Assembly: GCA_900757265.1 (NCBI GenBank)
Contig: CAAENW010000104.1
Coordinates: 1-6,593 of the forward strand
DNA from: an uncultured Collinsella sp.
Lineage (GTDB): Bacteria > Actinomycetota > Coriobacteriia > Coriobacteriales > Coriobacteriaceae
Direction of reading: 5' to 3'
Length of the DNA: 6,593 nt
Below, one piece after another: positions 1-5,255 of the stretch. Below the pieces are notes generated by a model. It was not told where the DNA came from. It saw only the letters and a list, made by a program, of their open reading frames with translations, and ran no database searches. The position numbers and the translations under genes were made by a program. How positions within the stretch are numbered: position 1 is the stretch's first letter; each line of letters starts with the position of its first letter.

Positions 1-1045
1 CGACGGGATGGAGAATATGGCCCTCTTGGATGAGCAAATCAATTTCGCGCTTCTTTTGGTCTCGATAAAACCATACGTCGCGAAGGCTCTTCCCCGCGTT
101 CATAAAGCTCTTTAAAATTTCCGAGACAACGAACGTCTCAAATATATGCCCCGCCGCGGCCCCGTTGCGCAATTGCTCCGGCGTTATCCACCTCGTTAGA
201 TGACAAACAAGACCTGTATCCATAAAGAATATCTTAGGGGTCTTGGTCAGACGCTTATCGACATTAGGCCAAAAGGGCTCGACAATCCGAACGATGTTCG
301 ACGCCTGCAAAACCGAGAGCCAAGCCTTCACCGTCTTACGGTCGACGTCAACGGTGTTTCCAATATCGGTGGCATTTAACAGTTGCCCCGTTCTCGCTGC
401 GCACGCGACCATAAAGCTGTAGAACTTCGCCTCATCCTTTACGTTTACAAGATCGCGAACATCGCGTTCGAGATATGCGGCAACGTAGTCGGAATAATAG
501 GAGTCCCAATCGATATCTGGGTCTTGCAGTTCGGGCATCGAACCCCTATGGATGATGTTCCAAATATTTCCCGAAGACATCTTAGAGGCCAAGGAAACCT
601 TTTTGGGGATATACGGACGAGGGCCCTGGGAACCACCAACGAGCTCTCGCAAGCTTAAAGAGGGCATTTCCAGAATTCTAATCCTCCCCGCCAAGGATTC
701 GCTCACCCCTTTCATAAGGTGATATGTCTGGGATCCCGTGAGGACGATTCGGCCCTTCTCCTCTGATTGATCGACAACCCACTTCACCGGAGAAAAAAGC
801 TTAGGCACTCGCTGAATCTCATCAATGATGATCGGCAGATCATGAGACTCGAAAAACAGGGCAGCATCCTCTTTTGCAAGAAGATAATCCCGCGGGTTCT
901 CCATCGAAACATAGTCGAATCGGTCGCCTAGATGTTGCTTGAGAACCGTCGTCTTCCCAACTTGGCGCGCTCCGGTCACCAGGACAACTTTTCCCTGTCC
1001 CAGCATCGAATCTATCGTCTGTTCAATTTCGCGCTCGATGTACAT
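1..1045 (-). CDS. AAA ATPase, AAA_14/DUF4143 family, C-terminal end cut by the window edge
   Basis: I translated this reading frame by hand. It is open for 348 codons from ATG at 1045 to the left edge, with no stop or frameshift. Seen: Walker A GARQVGKTT (residues 25-33), Walker B LPIIIDEIQ (70-78), a sensor-like VLTGSQ (about 102-107) and SLAGRI (about 118-123), where this family has its arginine finger. The C-terminal half carries the DUF4143 pattern, with IFETFVVSEILKS (about 301-313) and FYRDQKKREIDLLI (about 326-339), resembling a degenerate PD-(D/E)XK nuclease fold. Family members are usually about 380-430 residues, so only the last few tens are missing. GGGAGG lies 7 bases before the ATG. 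Proteins of this type are common, often multi-copy accessory genes; their cellular role is not established and I assign none. GC is lower than in the genes to the right, which suggests acquired DNA. Confidence 0.9.
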   Translation of the reverse strand, partial: MYIEREIEQTIDSMLGQGKVVLVTGARQVGKTTVLKQHLGDRFDYVSMENPRDYLLAKEDAALFFESHDLPIIIDEIQRVPKLFSPVKWVVDQSEEKGRIVLTGSQTYHLMKGVSESLAGRIRILEMPSLSLRELVGGSQGPRPYIPKKVSLASKMSSGNIWNIIHRGSMPELQDPDIDWDSYYSDYVAAYLERDVRDLVNVKDEAKFYSFMVACAARTGQLLNATDIGNTVDVDRKTVKAWLSVLQASNIVRIVEPFWPNVDKRLTKTPKIFFMDTGLVCHLTRWITPEQLRNGAAAGHIFETFVVSEILKSFMNAGKSLRDVWFYRDQKKREIDLLIQEGHILHPV

Positions 1046-1070
1046 AGAATCGCCTCCCGTTATGGAGTCT

Positions 1071-1099
1071 ATTATCTCGTACAAACGTTAATTGGTCAA
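1071..1099 (-). promoter_or_regulatory. Promoter of the AAA_14/DUF4143 ATPase gene
   Basis: Read on the minus strand, TTGACC (1099-1094) matches the -35 consensus at 5 of 6 bases, is followed by exactly 17 bases, then GATAAT (1076-1071), a 5 of 6 match to the -10 box. Transcription would begin near 1064, leaving a leader of about 20 bases that holds the ribosome site. This is the best sigma-70-type promoter I found in the window. Confidence 0.7.
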
Positions 1100-1124
1100 A
1101 ATCGGGAGCGCTACTCCCGATTTT
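1098..1124. repeat. Perfect inverted repeat touching the ATPase -35 box
   Basis: AAAATCGGGAG (1098-1108) and CTCCCGATTTT (1114-1124) are perfect inverted copies around a 5-base centre, CGCTA. Each strand ends the hairpin in TTTT, so it could work as a short two-way terminator. Its left arm shares two bases with the -35 box of the ATPase promoter, so it could equally be an operator. It also sits close to where the truncated ATPase remnant on the other strand begins, so it may mark an insertion boundary. The sequence alone does not separate these readings. Confidence 0.75.
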
Positions 1125-1131
1125 CACTCAC

Positions 1132-1320
1132 AGTCTTCTGCCCGATTCTGGCCCCAGCAGGGTCTCAGAAATTGCCAAGCGTATGGGCGTCGCCAGCAAC
1201 TATGCAAGTCAATACAAACGCCGTCTCCTCGAGGACGGCGTCATCGGGGAACGTGGACGCGGCCTCGTCGGCTTCGACATCCCCGCGTTCAGAGAATTCT
1301 TGAACGAGAAGGCGTTTTAG
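1132..1320 (+). pseudogene. C-terminal winged-helix remnant of another AAA ATPase
   Basis: The frame ending in TAG at 1318-1320 reads PDSGPSRVSEIAKRMGVASN, then YASQYKRRLLEDGVIGERGR and GLVGFDIPAFREFLNEKAF. This is the style of the C-terminal winged-helix segment that closes many actinobacterial ATP-binding proteins of the archaeal-ATPase/AAA_16 kind, where SEIAKRMG and the YASQYKRRL helix form the DNA-binding part. The Walker motifs and the rest of the ATPase are absent: upstream of about codon SLLP the frame runs into the hairpin at 1098-1124 and then a stop near 1045. No start with a ribosome site fits. I read it as the tail of a gene destroyed by insertion or deletion. The family call rests on remembered sequence style and is moderate. 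Confidence 0.65.
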
Positions 1321-1350
1321 CACACCGGAATTGTCCGCTGGAGCATCGTT

Positions 1351-1415
1351 GCATGGCAATCAGCATTCCTCTTGGTAAGGACAGCAAGCATTTCCACTAG
1401 TGTTGATTGCCATGC
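1351..1415. repeat. 15-base inverted repeat around a 35-base centre
   Basis: GCATGGCAATCAGCA (1351-1365) and TGTTGATTGCCATGC (1401-1415) pair over 15 positions, with one G-U if transcribed, and the outer 12 are perfect. The loop is 35 bases. It lies between the stop of the ATPase remnant (1320) and the stop of the flavoprotein gene (1429), which face each other. There is no T-run as in a standard terminator, and I see no target-site duplication. It could be a weak convergent-gene terminator or a relic of a small mobile element. The rest of the gene-free stretch 1321-1428 shows nothing else. Confidence 0.5.
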
Positions 1416-1428
1416 GCTCTTCGAGCCC

Positions 1429-1959
1429 TTAGGCGAGCTTACGAGCGAGCTCTCGCACCTCTTCCAGCTTGGGCGACGATGCCATGCTGTCGCGCTCGGT
1501 CATACCGCTGATGGTGACAATGCCCTGGTTCTCCCACTTGCAGTACGCGCAGGTTGACTTGTACATAGCGATCGCCGCATCATAGACGCCCTCGCTGTGG
1601 CTATCGAGCAAAAGGGCCGTCTTGGTGAACGGGAAACCCGTGGCACCGAAGGCGTACAGGCGGTCGATGGCGGTCTTTTCCTGCGCAGTGATATCAAACC
1701 AGTAGATAGGCGAAGCGAAGACAACCATATCGGCGCCTTTCAGCGACTCGATCACGTCAGCCATGTCATCCTTCTGCACACAGGTGCCCTCATGGGTAAA
1801 GCAGTACTGACATCCCAGGCAACCAGCGATCTTCTTGCTGGCAACGCGGACGACCTCGACCGTATTGCCGCCCTCACGCGCGGTCTCGGCAAACGCCTCG
1901 ACCATGGTGTCAGTATTGGCGCCCTTGCGCGGGCTGCCGCTCAATACAACGATTTTCAT
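1429..1959 (-). CDS. Flavodoxin-fold NAD(P)H-dependent oxidoreductase, iron-sulfur flavoprotein-like
   Basis: This 176-residue cytoplasmic protein has the NADPH-dependent FMN reductase/flavodoxin-like fold. The N-terminal VVLSGSPRKGANT (4-16) is the FMN phosphate-binding loop, and FASPIYW (81-87) is the second flavin-contacting loop. Between them is a cysteine cluster, C47-x2-C50-x2-C53-x6-C60, that fits the compact motif binding a 4Fe-4S cluster in iron-sulfur flavoproteins (ISF). Two more cysteines lie at 137 and 140 (STCAYC). ISF-like proteins move electrons between FMN, the cluster and small acceptors such as quinones or oxygen species. The physiological acceptor here is unknown. The ATG at 1959 has GGGAG at good spacing. 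It lies 99 bases downstream of the HxlR gene on the same strand and is probably cotranscribed with and controlled by it. A plain NAD(P)H-dependent FMN reductase without a cluster is the alternative. Confidence 0.85.
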   Translation of the reverse strand: MKIVVLSGSPRKGANTDTMVEAFAETAREGGNTVEVVRVASKKIAGCLGCQYCFTHEGTCVQKDDMADVIESLKGADMVVFASPIYWFDITAQEKTAIDRLYAFGATGFPFTKTALLLDSHSEGVYDAAIAMYKSTCAYCKWENQGIVTISGMTERDSMASSPKLEEVRELARKLA

Positions 1960-2022
1960 AAGAATCTCCCTTCTTCATGCCGCAGGCGCACGATGATTCG
2001 GGACAGGTTTTCGTTAGCACCC

Positions 2023-2064
2023 TCGTAGCGGTTCTCCGCCCCCCAAGCGATGTGTCCGCTACGA
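2023..2064. repeat. 9-bp inverted repeat across the end of the HxlR gene
   Basis: TCGTAGCGG (2023-2031) and CCGCTACGA (2056-2064) are perfect inverted copies separated by 24 bases. The right arm includes the HxlR stop codon (2059-2061). On the minus strand no T-run follows, so it is not a typical terminator. It could fold in the transcript between the regulator and the flavoprotein gene and adjust read-through or mRNA decay. Confidence 0.4.
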
Positions 2065-2385
2065 AACAATTGTCTTGTAATAAGCGCCGAAGTCTGCCAG
2101 CGAGTCCATGATGGGCATCATCTGGCGGCCGAGCTCGGTAAGGCCATACTCAACGCGGGGAGGATTCTCGCCATAGTCATGGCGAAAGACCAGCCCATCA
2201 TCCTCCATCTGCCGCAGGCTGTCGGTAAGCACCTTCTGAGAGATCCCCTCCAGGTTGCGGCGCAACTCGTTGAAACGCCAAGGGCGTACGCGTAAGTTAC
2301 GAATAATGAGCAGTTTCCACTTGCCGCCAATGAGCGCTACCGCCGTTGCGACCGGACACTCCGGAAGCTCCTCTTTCGCCATCAT
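2059..2385 (-). CDS. HxlR-family winged-helix transcription regulator
   Basis: This is a 108-residue DNA-binding protein of the HxlR (MarR-like) family. Family landmarks are the N-terminal ECPVATAVALIGGKWKLLII (9-28), the RPWRFNELRR turn, GISQKVLTDSLRQMEDDGLV as recognition helix and start of the wing, and VEYGLTELG in the C-terminal wing. Cys10 sits in the conserved CP position that acts as a redox or electrophile sensor in relatives such as YodB and HypR; sensing here is inferred. The frame is open up to 2535, but I chose ATG 2385 because AAGGAGG lies 11 bases ahead of it and the family begins there. The next codon but one upstream of the core, ATG 2382, is equally possible. It is divergent from the cupin gene and upstream of the flavoprotein gene, so it probably controls both and itself. 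Confidence 0.9.
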   Translation of the reverse strand: MMAKEELPECPVATAVALIGGKWKLLIIRNLRVRPWRFNELRRNLEGISQKVLTDSLRQMEDDGLVFRHDYGENPPRVEYGLTELGRQMMPIMDSLADFGAYYKTIVS

Positions 2386-2437
2386 GGGAGACCCAACCTC
2401 CTTGACCATACCGGTTTCACAAAAAAGCACGCAGTTA

Positions 2438-2461
2438 CAAATATGTGCGTACTCGTATTTG
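2438..2461. promoter_or_regulatory. Candidate HxlR operator in the divergent control region
   Basis: CAAATA (2438-2443) and TATTTG (2456-2461) are inverted copies with a 12-base centre, giving a 24-base imperfect palindrome of the size a dimeric winged-helix regulator binds. Its right arm overlaps the candidate -35 box of the cupin promoter, so a bound HxlR protein could block cupin transcription. The half-site is short and the assignment is tentative. Confidence 0.4.
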
Positions 2462-2486
2462 CATGCGCTTTCGCGTTGAATATATC
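2459..2486 (+). promoter_or_regulatory. Candidate promoter of the cupin gene
   Basis: TTGCAT (2459-2464, 4 of 6 to the -35 consensus), 16 bases, then TATATC (2481-2486, 4 of 6 to the -10 consensus). The start codon follows about 50 bases later. The match is moderate. Its overlap with the candidate operator adds some support. Confidence 0.4.
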
Positions 2487-2536
2487 TCACGCAGGAGATG
2501 CCTGCAAGGTAAATCAACCCCAAGAGAGGAACCATT

Positions 2537-2890
2537 ATGGCTAATTATGCAAAGACCCACATCGGCAATGAGAGCCGCGTTGAGCTGCACGAGGTGCTCG
2601 GGCTTACCGGGGCAGAGGTGAGTATCAACAGTCTTCCCGCCGGCGCTGGCGTTCCGTTCGTCCATGCACACAAGGAAAACGAGGAGATCTATGGCGTGCT
2701 CGAGGGCGCAGGCTCGGTCACGATCGACGGTGAGGATATCGAGCTTGCGGCCGGCGACTGGCTGCGCATTTCCCCCGCTGCGCATCGTCAGTTCCGCGCC
2801 GCGTCCGACTCGGGGATCACATACGTCTGCATTCAGGTCAAGCAGGGATCCCTCGACGCCTTCACGGCCGACGACGCTATCATGTTCTAA
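2537..2890 (+). CDS. Single-domain cupin protein
   Basis: This 117-residue protein folds as one small beta-barrel of the RmlC-like cupin type. Motif 1 is at residues 38-57: H43-x-H45, then Glu50, then Gly57, fitting HxH-x4-E-x6-G. Motif 2 is GDWLRISPAAH (73-83), which supplies His83. Together His43, His45, Glu50 and His83 form a complete metal site. Small cupins bind metals and act as isomerases, dioxygenases or sensors, and the sequence does not say which. GAGGA sits 6 bases before the ATG. It is divergent from the HxlR gene, a common arrangement in which the regulator controls a stress-induced neighbour; a part in handling reactive carbonyl or quinone compounds is an inference from context. 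Its stop codon overlaps the stop of the TetR gene coming from the other side, and no terminator is visible. Confidence 0.88.
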   Translation: MANYAKTHIGNESRVELHEVLGLTGAEVSINSLPAGAGVPFVHAHKENEEIYGVLEGAGSVTIDGEDIELAAGDWLRISPAAHRQFRAASDSGITYVCIQVKQGSLDAFTADDAIMF

Positions 2891-3444
2891 TTCGCGATTA
2901 ATCCGCAAGGGGCCGATACCGCCCGCAGACCTCCTTCGGAATAGGCACTGAGCAGCTCCTGGGCGTGGGCGAACTCGGGCCCTCGCCTCCAACCAAGTAG
3001 GCGGTTGACCGCGAGATTTCCCTGGACGTTGTGGACGAAGAGCAGATAGGCGTCCTCGCGCGAAAGCCCAGTCTCCTCCATGATCGAGGGAACCATCTGC
3101 TCGGCACCGCGCTCGACGACGCGCTGTGCCACCCGGGCGTACGCGTCGTCATCCGAGTAGAGCAGATAATAGTCATCGTTTGCCGGCGGACGCTGGCAGA
3201 GGGCATCCGCCTCCGATCCCTCGAGCGGGGGCACCGCCGCCAAGGCCTCGTCAATAAGTGCGTCGAGCAGCGCGAACTTGTCCTCGTAGTGCAGATAAAA
3301 CGTGCCGCGGTTGATATCGGCGCGGCGGCAGATATCCGCTACCGTCATCTTCGCGAAGCCGACCTCGGCCAGCAGCGCGAAGAACGCCTCCCGTATGACC
3401 GAGAGCGTATAGCGTCGGCGACGATCGATCTTCCCCACTTCCAT
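2887..3444 (-). CDS. TetR/AcrR-family regulator, first copy (TetR_C_8-like)
   Basis: This is a 185-residue repressor-type protein. The N-terminal helix-turn-helix spans about 17-56, with MTVADICRRADINRGTFYLH (33-52) containing the recognition helix and Tyr-Leu-His-Tyr end typical of TetR proteins that carry a TetR_C_8 domain. The C-terminal ligand and dimer domain contains LLFVHNVQGNLAVNRLLGWR. The frame can be extended upstream to a TTG at 3471, but ATG 3444 is preceded by GGAGG and matches the usual family start. It is divergent from the three sirtuin genes (144 bases between start codons) and is the natural candidate to regulate them. A second copy, about 87% identical, lies at the right end of the window. 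The inducer is unknown. Confidence 0.92.
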   Translation of the reverse strand: MEVGKIDRRRRYTLSVIREAFFALLAEVGFAKMTVADICRRADINRGTFYLHYEDKFALLDALIDEALAAVPPLEGSEADALCQRPPANDDYYLLYSDDDAYARVAQRVVERGAEQMVPSIMEETGLSREDAYLLFVHNVQGNLAVNRLLGWRRGPEFAHAQELLSAYSEGGLRAVSAPCGLIAN

Positions 3445-3509
3445 GGCCCCTCCAATTGCAGCGCTCAACAATATCCAGCAGCCGCTCGTTTATCGACAGC
3501 AGCTCGAAG

Positions 3510-3567
3510 CTGTTCATTGCTCTGATGCAAATCAACATTGATACTTTTTATAGACACCTGTTCATTG
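3510..3567. promoter_or_regulatory. Divergent control region: 10-bp direct repeats flanking overlapping -10-like boxes
   Basis: CTGTTCATTG occurs twice, at 3510-3519 and 3558-3567. Between them is an AT-rich patch holding -10-like boxes for both directions: TATAGA on the plus strand (3549-3554) and TATAAA on the minus strand (3552-3547). Neither has a convincing -35 box. Repeats on each side of shared promoter elements would suit binding by the TetR protein encoded next door. No clean TetR palindrome stands out, so the operator call is provisional. Confidence 0.4.
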
Positions 3568-3587
3568 TAGTTGAAAGAGAGTATCAA
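3538..3587. repeat. Inverted repeat that would cover the first sirtuin ribosome site
   Basis: TTGATACT (3538-3545) and AGTATCAA (3580-3587) are perfect inverted copies. With G-U pairs the stem continues into TTTT on the left and AAAGAG on the right. The right arm holds the GAGAG ribosome site and ends directly before the GTG start at 3588. A transcript starting upstream of 3538 would fold so as to hide that site. If the promoter is instead the TATAGA box at 3549, the left arm is not transcribed and the repeat could only act as a protein site. Confidence 0.4.
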
Positions 3588-4553
3588 GTGACTCTATACG
3601 AACAGCTCGTTATCGAACTCACCAACCGATCGTTTTCCCATCAGGCCGCCTACCGCGCCGGCGGCACACCATATGAGCTGAGCGACTGCGAACCAGAGCC
3701 CTACAACCAGCAAATCGAAACGTTTGCCCGCATGATCGAAGAAGCCGATTGCGTGCTGGTAGGCGGGGCTTCCGGACTCTCCGCGGCAGGCGGCGGCGAC
3801 TTCTACTACGAGGACAACGCGACCTATCGCAGACATTTCGGCAAATTCGCCGAGCGCTACGGTTTCAGGGGCGCTTTTGAAGGGTCGTCTTACCGCTGGC
3901 CCACTGCCGAGGCGCGCTGGGGCTACCTTGCCACCTTCCTCGACACCACGCTCAACGCCCCGCTGCGCAAGCCCTACAAGGACCTCGACGCCATTCTCGC
4001 CGAGAAGGATTTCTTCGTGCTCACCACCAACCAGGACACGCAGTTTGTGAAGCTCTACCCTTGGGAGAAGGTGGCAGAGATCCAAGGCGACCACCGCTTC
4101 TTCCAGTGCTCCCGTTGCTGTACCGACGAGGTATGGGACGCCATCGAGCCGGTCTCTCGTATGGTAGAGGCCATGGGAGACGGCCTAGAGGTTCCGACAG
4201 AGCTCGTGCCACGCTGCCCGCACTGCGGGGCAGAGGCGTTCCCCTGGGTTCGCGGCTACGGCAACTTCCTGCAGGGCGAGCTCTACGAGGAGCAGTACCG
4301 CAAGATGTCCGACTGGCTCGACGCGCACGCGCGGCAGAGGATCCTCTTCCTCGAGCTGGGTGTGGGCCGCATGACGCCCGCGTTTATCCAGGAGCCGTTC
4401 TGGGCCCTCACGGCGCAGTTACCGCAGGCCAGCTACATCGCCGTAAACAACAAGACGCAGTTCCTCCCCCGCGCGATCGAGGATCGGGGGCTCGCCATTC
4501 GCGCCGATATCGCCGACGTGCTCGCCGACGTGCGCAAGACGCTGGGGAGGTAG
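3588..4553 (+). CDS. SirTM-like (class M) sirtuin, first of three
   Basis: This is a 321-residue NAD-dependent SIR2-fold protein. Numbered from GTG 3588: residues 1-50 are an N-terminal extension, VLVGGASGLSAAGGG (56-70) is the NAD-binding glycine loop, TTNQDTQ (146-152) holds catalytic-pocket Asn148 and Asp150, and EIQGD carries Gln166, where classical deacetylase sirtuins have His. A zinc ribbon follows, CSRC (Cys174, Cys177) and CPHC (Cys210, Cys213), then FLELGVGRMTP (254-264) and AVNN near 285-288 for the NAD ribose. The Asn and Gln arrangement is that of SirTM proteins, which mono-ADP-ribosylate lipoyl-carrier proteins; transferase activity here is inferred by family. The GTG start is chosen because GAGAG sits 6 bases ahead of it and no ribosome site precedes the upstream ATG codons. 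GGGGAGG at its 3' end serves the next gene. Confidence 0.9.
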   Translation: MTLYEQLVIELTNRSFSHQAAYRAGGTPYELSDCEPEPYNQQIETFARMIEEADCVLVGGASGLSAAGGGDFYYEDNATYRRHFGKFAERYGFRGAFEGSSYRWPTAEARWGYLATFLDTTLNAPLRKPYKDLDAILAEKDFFVLTTNQDTQFVKLYPWEKVAEIQGDHRFFQCSRCCTDEVWDAIEPVSRMVEAMGDGLEVPTELVPRCPHCGAEAFPWVRGYGNFLQGELYEEQYRKMSDWLDAHARQRILFLELGVGRMTPAFIQEPFWALTAQLPQASYIAVNNKTQFLPRAIEDRGLAIRADIADVLADVRKTLGR

Positions 4554-4556
4554 CGC

Positions 4557-5255
4557 ATGGAGACGGCGAAAGCAGTTCGCATAGGCAGGACGCTAGCCGA
4601 GGCGGATCTTGTCATCATCGGCGCTAGCAACGGACTCGACATGGCGGAGGGGCTCAACCTTTTCTGCGCCGATGCTCATTTCCAAGAGGCGTACGGGGAC
4701 CTCGCCCAGGCAGACGGCATCGGCTGCATACTGCAGGGGCTCGCTTCCCCGGATGCCAGCGTGCGACGCCGATGGGCCGAGCGGTTCTATCAAAAGGAGT
4801 ATCTCGAATATGAGCCCGGCTCGCTCATGAACGGGCTGCGGCGTCTTACGGAGCACGCCGACACCTTCGTGGTCACATGCAACATCGACGGGCACTTCGC
4901 GCGCGCCGGGTTCGACGAGGAGCGCGTGCTCGAGACTGAGGGGAGCACGCGCACGTCGGTTGACGAGCGGCGCCTCGCCCATCCAGACGCCCTCGCCATG
5001 ACCCAGCTCGACGAGCTCGCGCGTCTTGTGCAAGCCCATCGCAACGGCAGGGTCGCCATCCTCGAACTTGGCGTGGGACTGCACAACGGCGTCATAAAGC
5101 GCATGCTCGCCCAGATCGCGAACGCCTGCGAGCACGCCACCTACATCGTGTTCAACTACGGCCAGGCCATGGCGCCCGACGCTTCGTGCGAGACGATTCT
5201 CGTTGACGGCGATATGGCCCCGGCTTTCGAGGAGATCGCCCGATGCCACCCCTAG
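4557..5255 (+). CDS. Zinc-ribbon-less pseudo-sirtuin, second of three
   Basis: This 232-residue protein follows its neighbours in outline but is 50-90 residues shorter. DLVIIGASNGLDMAEGLNLF (17-36) matches the NAD glycine loop, VTCNIDGHF (106-114) keeps Asn109 and Asp111, and AILELGVG (167-174) matches the LELGVG strand. Between these, the catalytic Gln is replaced by Glu128 (ETEGS). The roughly 55-residue zinc-ribbon segment is reduced to a short linker near 134-150 with none of the four cysteines. The MTP that follows LELGVG in both neighbours is also lost. I infer a non-catalytic or altered partner, for example a regulatory subunit or substrate adaptor; an enzyme with changed chemistry is possible. 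It is not a decaying pseudogene: the frame is intact, codon use matches its neighbours, and GGGGAGG lies 6 bases before the ATG. It starts 3 bases after the first sirtuin and overlaps the third. Confidence 0.82.
   Translation: METAKAVRIGRTLAEADLVIIGASNGLDMAEGLNLFCADAHFQEAYGDLAQADGIGCILQGLASPDASVRRRWAERFYQKEYLEYEPGSLMNGLRRLTEHADTFVVTCNIDGHFARAGFDEERVLETEGSTRTSVDERRLAHPDALAMTQLDELARLVQAHRNGRVAILELGVGLHNGVIKRMLAQIANACEHATYIVFNYGQAMAPDASCETILVDGDMAPAFEEIARCHP

Noticed and set aside
383..658. Plus-strand open frame inside the left ATPase
   Set aside because: The minus strand carries an unbroken ATPase with Walker A and B motifs over the same bases.
1..1045. Idea that the left ATPase is a frameshifted pseudogene, since no complete frame closes in the window
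   Set aside because: Codon-by-codon translation shows one unbroken frame of 348 codons. It merely leaves the window before its stop.
2386..2535. Upstream extension of the HxlR protein to 158 residues
   Set aside because: The extension covers the divergent promoter region and lacks family similarity. AAGGAGG points to the start at 2385.
3251..3517. Possible leader peptide starting at ATG 3517 (MNSFELLSINERLLDIVERC) ahead of the first TetR gene
   Set aside because: There is no convincing ribosome site, and most of the frame lies out of register within the TetR gene. Kept only as a curiosity.
3456..3587. Upstream extension of the first sirtuin to an ATG-started 365-residue protein
   Set aside because: The extra residues are Ser-rich with no family similarity and would run through the control region. 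The GTG at 3588 has a ribosome site at proper spacing.
4061..4627. Plus-strand open frame in another register across the first sirtuin
   Set aside because: Its translation is an Arg/Gly/Pro-rich string typical of a frame-shifted reading of high-GC coding DNA.
4593..5249. Long minus-strand open frame (218 codons) across the middle sirtuin gene
   Set aside because: It is antisense to a gene with recognisable SIR2 motifs and a strong ribosome site. High-GC DNA produces such shadow frames, and its translation has no family features.
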